Origin: an uncultured Blautia sp.
Lineage (GTDB): Bacteria > Bacillota > Clostridia > Lachnospirales > Lachnospiraceae
Assembly: GCA_900547685.1 (NCBI GenBank)
Contig: URHS01000043.1
Span: forward strand, 1-20,539
Length of the DNA stretch: 20,539 nt
Reading direction: 5' to 3'
In this document: one piece after another, positions 1 to 7,018 of the stretch
Layout: every line of letters begins with the position of its first letter
How positions within the stretch are numbered: position 1 is the first letter of the stretch
Notes under the pieces: model-generated
What the model was told of the DNA's origin: nothing
What the model saw: the letters and a program-made list of their open reading frames with translations, nothing else
The model's database searches: none
Translations under genes and position numbers: made by a program

Positions 1-13
1 TTGTAGTTAAAAA

Positions 14-56
14 ATGCTGTATTTATGCGGCATTAGGCGTTTCGCAAACGCCTAAT
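14..56 (+). repeat. Two adjacent inverted repeats
   Basis: ATGCTG (14-19) can pair with CGGCAT (28-33). Directly after it, ATTAGGCGTTT (32-42) pairs perfectly with AAACGCCTAAT (46-56) around a CGC loop. The second hairpin has 11 base pairs but no T-tract on either side, so it is not a standard intrinsic terminator. No gene is visible here. The hairpins may belong to the 3' part of an RNA or untranslated region that begins left of the window. Confidence 0.5.
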
Positions 57-70
57 AAAGTAAAGAAAGA

Positions 71-169
71 GAAAGAGGTTGTCAAATTTTGATAAGTGTA
101 CCGACTTTACAATCGTTAGAGTTTAGTTCTGACTTTTGAGGATCGATACAAAGGCAATCTCTTTTTTTT
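71..169 (+). terminator. Long-range stem ending in a T-tract (terminator or structured RNA 3' end)
   Basis: AAAGAGGTTGTC (72-83) pairs with GGCAATCTCTTT (153-164) over 12 bp, including two G-U pairs, and the right arm runs straight into eight T residues (162-169). The enclosed ~69 nt can fold further: GTACCGA (98-104) with TCGATAC (143-149), one mismatch, and GTTAGAG (115-121) with TTCTGAC (127-133). The T-tract after the closing stem resembles an intrinsic terminator for a transcript entering from the left. The large structured interior is unusual for a plain terminator, so a small structured RNA is an alternative. Confidence 0.4.
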
Positions 170-200
170 ATTTGCAAATAAAAGTTTATAAAAATTTTTC

Positions 201-229
201 TTGTCATAGAAGATTTTATGTGCTAATAT
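201..229 (+). promoter_or_regulatory. Promoter of the citrate synthase gene
   Basis: A -35 box TTGTCA (201-206) and a -10 box TAATAT (224-229) are separated by 17 bp. The -10 is preceded by TGC, giving an extended -10. The expected start is near 236, which leaves a leader of about 30 nt before the ATG at 268. The promoter lies downstream of the T-tract structure, so citrate synthase is probably transcribed independently of whatever lies to the left. Confidence 0.7.
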
Positions 230-267
230 GATACCACACTAAAGCAAGGCAGAAAGGGGAATGAAAT

Positions 268-1632
268 ATGTCAGGGTTTAATATGAAAGTTACACCGGAA
301 ATCGAACAGCTTACCGAACTTTGTAAAGAAAACAGCACCATAGATACAAATTTATATCAAAAATATGATGTAAAGAGAGGATTAAGAGATTTAAATGGAA
401 GAGGCGTGCTAGCGGGGCTGACTCAGGTTTCTAATATTGTACAGAAAAAAGTAATAGATGGCAAAGAGGTTCCCTGTGACGGTGAATTATATTATAGAGG
501 AATTAACATTATAGATTTGACAAACGGATTTTTAAAAGAACAGAGATTTGGTTTTGAAGAAGCAGCTTATCTATTGCTTTTTGGAAAATTACCCAATAAA
601 GTACAATGGAAAGAGTTCAGTGAAATTCTGGCAAATCAGAGAGATCTTCCAACTAATTTTGTCAGAGATGTTATTATGAAAGCTCCCAGCCGAGATATGA
701 TGAATACACTTTCCAGAAGTGTATTAACCTTATATTCTTATGATGAAAATCCAGAAGACATTTCTTTACCAAATGTATTACGTCAATGTATCAATTTAAT
801 CAGTGTTTTCCCAATGCTGTCTGTTTATGGATATCAGGCACATGAACATTATAACAGGGACGGAAGTCTCTACATACATAATCCAAGAAAAGATTTGTCT
901 ACAGCAGAAAATATTCTTTTGATGCTGCGTGCAGATAAACAGTATACACCTTTAGAAGCACAAATTTTAGACTTGGCTTTAGTATTGCATATGGAACATG
1001 GCGGTGGTAATAATTCCACTTTTACCACACATGTAGTATCTTCATCAGGAACGGATACATATTCAACGATAGCGGCAGCATTAGGTTCTTTAAAGGGACC
1101 AAAACATGGTGGTGCCAATATCAAAGTAGTAAGTATGTTTAACGATATGAAAGAAAATTTAAAAGACTGGACAGATGAGGAAGAAATAGAGAATTATCTG
1201 ATAAAACTTTTGTATAAAGAAGCCTTTGATAAGAGAGGGTTAATTTATGGAATGGGTCATGCTGTATATTCTATTTCAGATCCAAGAGCACAAATTTTTA
1301 AACGGTTTGTAGAAAAACTGGCAGAGGAAAAGGGAAGAAGTGCAGACTACGACCTCTATGCAAGGGTAGAGCGTCTGGCGCCGCAGGTAATTGCAAAAGA
1401 GAGAAAGATTTATAAAGGAGTAAGTGCAAATGTAGATTTTTACAGTGGATTCGTATATAGCATGTTAGGTCTTCCTATTGAGCTTTATACACCTATGTTT
1501 GCAATTGCCCGTATTGTAGGCTGGAGTGCTCATAGAATGGAAGAGTTGATTAATACAGATAAAATTATTCGTCCGGCATATAAAAATATATTGGAAACAC
1601 AACAATATTTTCCTTTGGGCGAACGGGTTTGA
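268..1632 (+). CDS. gltA: Citrate synthase (citrate/2-methylcitrate synthase family)
   Basis: It condenses oxaloacetate and acetyl-CoA to citrate in the cytoplasm. In an anaerobe with an incomplete TCA cycle this usually feeds 2-oxoglutarate and glutamate synthesis (inference). The 454-aa protein carries the family landmarks: HMEHGGGNNSTF (241-252), GPKHGGAN (277-284), GMGHAVY (328-334) followed by DPRA, and NVDFYSG (388-394). By family alignment the catalytic residues are His280, His331 and Asp390. The usual Arg after the second catalytic His (GHRVY) is Ala here. The protein is longer than typical Gram-positive enzymes (~370 aa), with about 60 extra N-terminal residues. The start follows GAAAGGGGAATG at a suitable distance. 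No aconitase or isocitrate dehydrogenase gene is nearby, and a 2-methylcitrate synthase role cannot be excluded. Confidence 0.93.
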   Translation: MSGFNMKVTPEIEQLTELCKENSTIDTNLYQKYDVKRGLRDLNGRGVLAGLTQVSNIVQKKVIDGKEVPCDGELYYRGINIIDLTNGFLKEQRFGFEEAAYLLLFGKLPNKVQWKEFSEILANQRDLPTNFVRDVIMKAPSRDMMNTLSRSVLTLYSYDENPEDISLPNVLRQCINLISVFPMLSVYGYQAHEHYNRDGSLYIHNPRKDLSTAENILLMLRADKQYTPLEAQILDLALVLHMEHGGGNNSTFTTHVVSSSGTDTYSTIAAALGSLKGPKHGGANIKVVSMFNDMKENLKDWTDEEEIENYLIKLLYKEAFDKRGLIYGMGHAVYSISDPRAQIFKRFVEKLAEEKGRSADYDLYARVERLAPQVIAKERKIYKGVSANVDFYSGFVYSMLGLPIELYTPMFAIARIVGWSAHRMEELINTDKIIRPAYKNILETQQYFPLGERV

Positions 1633-1687
1633 CAAACTATATGTTCACCTGTTACTATTGAAGAAACAGGAAGAAGGGACAAAGAAG

Positions 1688-2197
1688 ATGTTTAGAAAGT
1701 TTTTTCCGGATGAATATATGGAGTCTACGTATAAAATTGATTTTCAAAAACTTTACGAGAATGGATATAGGGGGATTATTTTTGATATTGATAATACATT
1801 GGTACCCCATGGTGAACCGGCTGACAAAAGAGCCATTGCATTATTTGAAAGTTTAAAGAAAATTGGTTTTAAGTGTTGTCTTTTATCAAATAATCAGTAT
1901 GAAAGAGTCAACTCTTTTAATGAAAAAGTACAGGTACAGTTTATTGAAAATGCTCACAAGCCTTCCAGAAAGAATTATCAAAAGGCAATGGAACTTATGG
2001 AAACATCTATAAAAGACACGGTTTTTGTAGGAGATCAGCTTTTTACAGATGTTTATGGTGCAAAGAGAACCGGAATTTATAATATTTTAGTAAAGCCAAT
2101 TCATCCGAAGGAAGAAATTCAGATTGTTTTTAAGCGAAAATTGGAGAAAATCGTACTTTATTTCTATGAGAAAGAGCAAAAGAAAAAAGAAAGATAA
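1688..2197 (+). CDS. yqeG: YqeG-family HAD IIIA phosphatase
   Basis: It belongs to the haloacid dehalogenase phosphatases of the YqeG/PGP-like group, related to phosphatidylglycerophosphatase; the physiological substrate of the Firmicute members is not settled. All HAD motifs are present in the 169-aa protein: FDIDNTLVP (32-40, nucleophile Asp33 and acid/base Asp35), LLSNN (65-69, motif II), Lys91, and VFVGDQLFTD (112-121, motif III/IV). The tail is strongly basic and charged. I chose ATG 1688 because it follows a purine-rich GGAAGAAGGGAC and gives the family's usual start (MFRKFFPDEY). A TTG at 1658 would add ten atypical residues. It lies 55 bp after citrate synthase with no clear terminator, so the two are probably co-transcribed. 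Confidence 0.88.
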   Translation: MFRKFFPDEYMESTYKIDFQKLYENGYRGIIFDIDNTLVPHGEPADKRAIALFESLKKIGFKCCLLSNNQYERVNSFNEKVQVQFIENAHKPSRKNYQKAMELMETSIKDTVFVGDQLFTDVYGAKRTGIYNILVKPIHPKEEIQIVFKRKLEKIVLYFYEKEQKKKER

Positions 2198-2204
2198 AAA
2201 ATAG

Positions 2205-2233
2205 TTGAAAATTGTGCGGATGTATTATAGAAT
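2205..2233 (+). promoter_or_regulatory. Candidate promoter of efp
   Basis: TTGAAA (2205-2210) and TAGAAT (2228-2233) lie 17 bp apart, followed by a leader of about 55 nt. The leader contains a small hairpin, GGAAAAGC (2244-2251) with GCTTTCC (2258-2264), ahead of the strong AAGGAGG. An independent promoter fits the high expression expected of EF-P. Confidence 0.5.
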
Positions 2234-2293
2234 GAAGTATAGTGGAAAAGCTGAAAGGCTTTCCCAATGGACGAAATAAGGAGGAATATCATT

Positions 2294-2851
2294 ATGATAT
2301 CAGCAGGAGATTTTAAAAACGGTCTCACACTGGAAATTGATGGTAATGTAGTACAGATTATGGAATTTCAGCACGTTAAACCAGGTAAGGGTGCTGCATT
2401 CGTTAGAACAAAATTAAAAAATGTTATCAGTGGTGGAATTATTGAAAAAACATTTAGACCAACTGAAAAATTCCCACAGGCACGTATTGAGCGTGTGGAT
2501 ATGCAGTATTTATACAATGATGGTGATTTGTATAATTTCATGAACAATGAAACTTATGATCAGATTGCTATTGCTCAGGATACAGTTGGAGATGCTTTAA
2601 AATTCGTGAAAGAGAACGAAACAGTAAAAGTATGTTCTTACAACGGAAGTGTATTTGCTATTGAGCCACCATTATTTGTAGAGCTGGAAATTACAGACAC
2701 AGAACCTGGATTTGCAGGAAACACAGCACAGGGTGCTACAAAACCTGCAGTTGTTGAAACAGGTGCAACTGTATACGTTCCTTTATTTGTAAATCAGGGT
2801 GACGTTATTAAAATTGATACAAGAACAGGTGAATATCTGTCCAGAGTATAA
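2294..2851 (+). CDS. efp: Translation elongation factor P
   Basis: EF-P binds ribosomes stalled on polyproline stretches and promotes peptide bond formation. From ATG 2294 the protein is 185 aa, the standard bacterial length, starting MISAGDFKNG with a perfect AAGGAGG ribosome binding site (2278-2284) nine bases upstream. The longer reading (from 2267) adds nine residues that include the ribosome binding site itself, so it is rejected. The three-domain layout is complete: the N-terminal KOW-like domain with the loop KPGKGAAF (29-36), whose tip Lys32 is the residue modified in many bacteria, then two OB-fold domains ending in TRTGEYLSRV. No EpmA/EpmB or YmfI-like modification gene is nearby. 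Confidence 0.97.
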   Translation: MISAGDFKNGLTLEIDGNVVQIMEFQHVKPGKGAAFVRTKLKNVISGGIIEKTFRPTEKFPQARIERVDMQYLYNDGDLYNFMNNETYDQIAIAQDTVGDALKFVKENETVKVCSYNGSVFAIEPPLFVELEITDTEPGFAGNTAQGATKPAVVETGATVYVPLFVNQGDVIKIDTRTGEYLSRV

Positions 2852-2857
2852 AAATAA

Positions 2858-2898
2858 AAGTATATCGAAGCAGCTTTGCTGTTTCGGTATACTTCGAT
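2858..2898. terminator. Inverted repeat after efp
   Basis: AAGTATATCGAAGCAGC (2858-2874) pairs with GCTGTTTCGGTATACTT (2878-2894) across its 17 positions with two G-U pairs, around a 3-nt loop. There is no T-tract downstream on the + strand, but A-rich sequence just upstream makes a T-rich run on the - strand. ATCGAAG (2864-2870) can instead pair with CTTCGAT (2892-2898), so two overlapping folds compete. It probably ends the efp transcript, though the geometry is not that of a textbook terminator. Confidence 0.55.
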
Positions 2899-2948
2899 AA
2901 AAAACTTAAATTCTAAAATTCTATTTCAAAATTAAAATTCAAGTCACA

Positions 2949-2978
2949 TTCGTGAGTATATTCCAAAATCGGTATAAT
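2949..2978 (+). promoter_or_regulatory. Candidate promoter of the pilus operon
   Basis: A perfect -10 consensus TATAAT lies at 2973-2978. The best -35 at the proper distance is poor (TTCGTG, 2949-2954, 18-bp spacing), which often means an activator is used. A very AT-rich stretch with AAATTC/AAAATTC repeats (about 2905-2941) lies just upstream and could act as an UP element. It is the only good promoter candidate I see between efp and the pilus genes. Confidence 0.45.
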
Positions 2979-3071
2979 TAAAAAAATATTATGCGGTATA
3001 GGGGGAGTTTCTGTCTTTTTGGCATTCTCTGTGCTGCTTAATATAAAAAAATCAAGAAAAGGAGAATGTAT

Positions 3072-3947
3072 ATGGAGTATGAAGCATTCAAAGAGGAATT
3101 GATGGAGCTTTTAAGAGAAAAGACGGGAGGAGAGAGATGTATTTCATTGCATCGAGTAGAAAAAAATAACGGTATTGAACTGGATGCACTGGTAATTCGT
3201 GGGGAAAGAGATAAAATAGCACCTATGATTTATCTAAAGCCTTTTTACGTGGATTTTCAGGGAGGACTTTCTTTAGAAGAAATAACAGTGCAGATTTTAC
3301 AACTGTCAACAACGGATAAACAGGAGGAGTTTTCTTTGTCAGAATTTGAAGATTATAGAAAGGCAAGGACAAGAGTATATTACAAGTTGGTAAATTATGA
3401 TATGAATAAGCGAAAACTGCAGTATATGCCGCATATTAAATACTTAGATTTGGCAGTGGTGTTTTATTATCGGTTAGAAGGAGGAAAATTAAATGGAGCG
3501 TCTGTTATTATCCACGATTGTAATCTTCAGGCGTGGGGAATTGAAAAAGAGCAGCTGGTAAAGGATGCACTTTTAAATACTAGCAGAAAGCTGCCTTATA
3601 CTATTCAGGGAATGGAAGCTTTAATTGCTGAGTTAAGTGGAGAGCAACCGCAAATAGCGGGTGAGGAGCTTATGTACATTTTGACAAATGAAGAAAAATA
3701 TTATGGAGCAGCAGTAATTTTATATCCTCATGTTTTAAATCATATCGCAAAAGTTCTAAAGAAAAATTTCTATATACTTCCAAGTAGTGTTCATGAATGT
3801 ATCTTAGTCCCAGATCAGGGACAGTATTCTCGCATTGAATTAAAGAAAATGGTAAAAGAAGTAAATGACAGTCAAGTAGAAGACGAAGAAATTCTGTCTT
3901 ATGAAATCTATTATTATGACTGCAAAAAAGAAGCTCTTATGATGTAG
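3072..3947 (+). CDS. DUF5688 family protein
   Basis: I recognise the DUF5688 type, common in Lachnospiraceae and without a known function. The 291-aa protein has no signal peptide or membrane segment and is predicted cytoplasmic. The N-terminal part (about 1-75) matches the family pattern: an amphipathic start MEYEAFKEEL, then RVEKNNGIELDALVIR and IAPMIYLKPFY. The remainder is mixed alpha/beta with no catalytic motif I can name. ATG 3072 is preferred because AAAAGGAGA (3057-3065) sits 6 nt ahead of it. The ATG at 3066 almost touches that site. The stop lies only 24 bp before the pilus adhesin, so it probably heads the same transcript. A link to pilus control or assembly is only suggested by position. 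Confidence 0.75.
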   Translation: MEYEAFKEELMELLREKTGGERCISLHRVEKNNGIELDALVIRGERDKIAPMIYLKPFYVDFQGGLSLEEITVQILQLSTTDKQEEFSLSEFEDYRKARTRVYYKLVNYDMNKRKLQYMPHIKYLDLAVVFYYRLEGGKLNGASVIIHDCNLQAWGIEKEQLVKDALLNTSRKLPYTIQGMEALIAELSGEQPQIAGEELMYILTNEEKYYGAAVILYPHVLNHIAKVLKKNFYILPSSVHECILVPDQGQYSRIELKKMVKEVNDSQVEDEEILSYEIYYYDCKKEALMM

Positions 3948-3971
3948 CAGGGAAAAGAAAGGAGATGCTGC

Positions 3972-6900
3972 ATGAAAGGAAAGAAAAAATGGAAAAGGAG
4001 AGTAGTAGCTCTTGCATTGGTATTTTTAATGTTGACCGGAATTTTTTGGGGAAGTAGTATGACCATTCGGGCAAAACCAGAGGAAGAAAAGCAAAGGGAA
4101 ACTTTCTATAATTATGATGCAGACAGAATTTTTCAAGAAGCACAAGAGATTGGGGTAGGTTTTGCTAATACGCATGATAAGCGGATATATTCTAATTATT
4201 CGAATGCTAGGTGGTCTGGTGGAGATGAACGCTATGCAGGGAAAATTGTAAATGCTTCAGTTTCAGGAATACAAATAGATATTGTGACTTATAATCCGGT
4301 GGTCATTCACAAGTCCTGGAAAGAGGGTGTCTTAGGCTTTAAAGATCCTGATGATCCCAATAATACTTTTAAACAGGAGAGAGCTTTCTGTACAGACCCA
4401 AGTATGAAATTTAAAGCGGGAACGCTTGTATGCCAACCAATGGAAGAAATATATAACTATGAAACCGTGCAGTTAGTATGTGCAATGCTGCAGTATATCG
4501 ATAATCAGCCAATATATCATCAACATCTGAGTGCGAATGATATATATGCTTTGCGGCAATGTGCAGTTTGGGTAGTTCTGAATACAGTAGAAGGCTGGTA
4601 CTCTAGGGATGTATATTTCGAGTTTGGGAATGGTGTTCCTTGTCCGGGAGACAGCAGCTGTTATATATCAAGTCATGTTTCGGACTTAATGAACAATGGA
4701 TGGACTTGGGCGCATAATAATTATAAGAGAATGAAACCAAAGAATTGTTATTATTGGTATAACAAAGCTTATCCAAATACGGGACAGCCTTTAAGTACAT
4801 GGGATTATGAATATGATAATACAAACTGGCTTGCCATTCAGAAAAAGCCATCTTCTAACGGTGGATGGGTAGATGGTGTATGGTATAACGCTGAAGAATA
4901 TGTGAAATGGTGTATTAACAACAATTCATCTTATTCATTAGAAGGAGCAAAATATACGGCTTGGAATGAGGAGACAGGACAATATTATTATGACTGCATC
5001 ACCACTGACAAATATGGCTATGGCTGGTGTTACCTGCCAATGGGAAAATACCAGATACAAGAGTCTGTCCCACCAAAAGGTTATATGCGTGATGAGACTT
5101 GGTATAAGGTAGATATAAGTACAACGAATTATACCTTTAGCCATCCGGAACCAATAAAGACAGCAGGGATTAAAATCCATAAATCAGCTGCAGAAGCAAC
5201 AACACAATCTCTTGCAGGTGCGAAATATGGCATCTATTGGTATGAAGGGGATATTGTACAGAATTCACCACAGTATATTATTACAACAGATGAAAGTGGA
5301 TATGGTGAAATAAAAAATATTCCTTTATGGAATTATTACATAAAAGAAATTGAGGCTCCAGAGGGGTTTGGATTAGACCAGAACGTATACCGGGCAGATT
5401 GCACAAATCCCGGTTCATATTCAGAAATTGCAGTTGACATATATTCAAGAGAACCATTAGCTTTTGGCAAAATTACGCTGCAGAAACAGTCTGCAAATCC
5501 GGATTGTACCAATAACAATACGGCGTATTCTTTAAAAGGAGCAGAGTATTCCATTTACAGTAATCCAGAATGTACGAAGTACATAGATAAGATGATAACA
5601 GATGAAAACGGATATGCAGAAAAAGATGAATTAAAATTGGGTACTTACTATGTGAAGGAAAGTAAAGCACCGGAAGGATATCATTTAGATACAACTGTTT
5701 ATAAAGTAAAGCTTCCTGCAAGTTCCGGGGAATTGAAATATCAGATTGCATCAAAAGAAAATCCGTTGTTGGAGAGTATAAAAATTTTGATAAAGAAAGT
5801 TGACAAAGATACAGGAAATCATATTCCGGTAGGACAAGGAAGTTTAAAAGGAGCAGAGTTTGTATTTCAATTTTATAAAGGGGAATATCCGAAAGATACA
5901 AATCCAGAAACATTAGGAAAGACAGTAGATAAAACTTGGATATTTGCTACGGATGAAAAAGGTGAGATACAGTTTAAAGAAAACTTCCTGGTTCGAGGAG
6001 ATAGCTTTTACCTAGATGACAAGGGGGTACCGGTGCTTCCGGTTGGAACCTTAGTAATAACGGAAAAGAAGGCACCGGAAGGTTATCATATTAATCCGGT
6101 AACGATTGTTAAAAATATAAAGCCAGAGGGAGTAAAAGACGGTGAAGCTTATGTGACACCTAAGATTAAGGAAGATAGTGTAAGCGTAAAAATCATCAAG
6201 GTACAGGATGGAAACAATATTCGCATTTCAGATACGGTTTTCCGTCATACTATGCCAGATGGAACAACAAAGGATTACACCACAGATGAGAATGGTGAAA
6301 TTCAGTTACAGGGACTTGCAACAGGAAAGCATCAGGTAGTGGAAATGTCTCCGGCAGAGGGATATTTACCCAATACCAGCGTATTTGAATTTGAAGTTAC
6401 CGCAGAGCATCAGGTACGTGCCATTACACAGCTTACAGAGAATATGGGGATTTCCTTTGCAGAAGAAAAAAATGGAGATGGTATTTTAACGGTAAAAAAT
6501 AAGTTAGCTCCATTTAAGCTGAATATTCACAAAGTAAATAATAAAGATATCGTATTGGAAGGTGCAGAATTTACTTTATATGAAGATAAATACTGTAATG
6601 TAGAGGTCAATAAGCAGGTATCAGATAAAGATGGAAATCTGGCATTTAAAGATATACAGACAGATAAGGAGTATTACCTAAAAGAAACAAAAGCTCCGGC
6701 AGGGTACAAGCTTCCTGTAAATACGAATGGAAATCCGGTTGTTTATAAAATAAAAGTAGAGAGTAATCCGATAAAGGACAGTTTTATTGTCTATGTAAAT
6801 GATAAAGCTTATGATACAAATTCAAATGGTTCCATTACTATTAGTGGAACAAAAAAGGATAGAGAAGTCAATCTTACTGTTATAAATACAGTAGATGGAA

Positions 6901-7001
6901 AACTGCCAAATACAGGTTCGCATAGTATGATCTGGATTTTCTTAAACGGCAGTATTTTGATGCTTGTCGCCTTAAAAAAGAAAGAAAAAATAATAAAATA
7001 G
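3972..7001 (+). CDS. LPXTG-anchored thioester/SpaA-repeat adhesin (probable pilus tip protein)
   Basis: This 1009-aa surface protein probably attaches the cell to host or neighbouring surfaces. Residues 1-34 form a signal peptide (basic start, hydrophobic 11-26, cleavage near IRA-KP). The N-terminal head (about 45-310) has the Cys-Gln thioester pattern: AFCTD (Cys140) and RQCAVW (Gln196), a variant of the TQxA-W motif. About six SpaA/Cna-B prealbumin-like repeats follow at roughly 318-384, 398-478, 497-582, 603-714, 737-812 and 847-931. Most carry the pattern LxGAxY/F near the start and an E-box such as YYVKESKAPEGY near the end, typical of Lys-Asn/Asp isopeptide domains. The C-terminus has LPNTG (978-982), a hydrophobic segment and a basic tail. 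A GAAAGGAGA site precedes the start. Fourteen cysteines are present, ten of them in the first 353 residues. It is first of the pilin genes, as expected for a tip subunit (inference). Confidence 0.88.
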   Translation: MKGKKKWKRRVVALALVFLMLTGIFWGSSMTIRAKPEEEKQRETFYNYDADRIFQEAQEIGVGFANTHDKRIYSNYSNARWSGGDERYAGKIVNASVSGIQIDIVTYNPVVIHKSWKEGVLGFKDPDDPNNTFKQERAFCTDPSMKFKAGTLVCQPMEEIYNYETVQLVCAMLQYIDNQPIYHQHLSANDIYALRQCAVWVVLNTVEGWYSRDVYFEFGNGVPCPGDSSCYISSHVSDLMNNGWTWAHNNYKRMKPKNCYYWYNKAYPNTGQPLSTWDYEYDNTNWLAIQKKPSSNGGWVDGVWYNAEEYVKWCINNNSSYSLEGAKYTAWNEETGQYYYDCITTDKYGYGWCYLPMGKYQIQESVPPKGYMRDETWYKVDISTTNYTFSHPEPIKTAGIKIHKSAAEATTQSLAGAKYGIYWYEGDIVQNSPQYIITTDESGYGEIKNIPLWNYYIKEIEAPEGFGLDQNVYRADCTNPGSYSEIAVDIYSREPLAFGKITLQKQSANPDCTNNNTAYSLKGAEYSIYSNPECTKYIDKMITDENGYAEKDELKLGTYYVKESKAPEGYHLDTTVYKVKLPASSGELKYQIASKENPLLESIKILIKKVDKDTGNHIPVGQGSLKGAEFVFQFYKGEYPKDTNPETLGKTVDKTWIFATDEKGEIQFKENFLVRGDSFYLDDKGVPVLPVGTLVITEKKAPEGYHINPVTIVKNIKPEGVKDGEAYVTPKIKEDSVSVKIIKVQDGNNIRISDTVFRHTMPDGTTKDYTTDENGEIQLQGLATGKHQVVEMSPAEGYLPNTSVFEFEVTAEHQVRAITQLTENMGISFAEEKNGDGILTVKNKLAPFKLNIHKVNNKDIVLEGAEFTLYEDKYCNVEVNKQVSDKDGNLAFKDIQTDKEYYLKETKAPAGYKLPVNTNGNPVVYKIKVESNPIKDSFIVYVNDKAYDTNSNGSITISGTKKDREVNLTVINTVDGKLPNTGSHSMIWIFLNGSILMLVALKKKEKIIK

Positions 7002-7018
7002 TGAAAAGGGGAAAAACA

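Noticed and set aside
2905..2941. AAATTC/AAAATTC repeats after efp as an origin or iteron array
   Set aside because: Only three imperfect AT-rich copies occur with no replication gene nearby; an UP element or chance is more likely.
5473..5913. 146-aa open frame on the - strand inside the adhesin gene
   Set aside because: It is antisense to a well-supported gene, has no ribosome binding site and shows low-complexity Leu/Ile/Tyr content typical of reversed AT-rich coding sequence.
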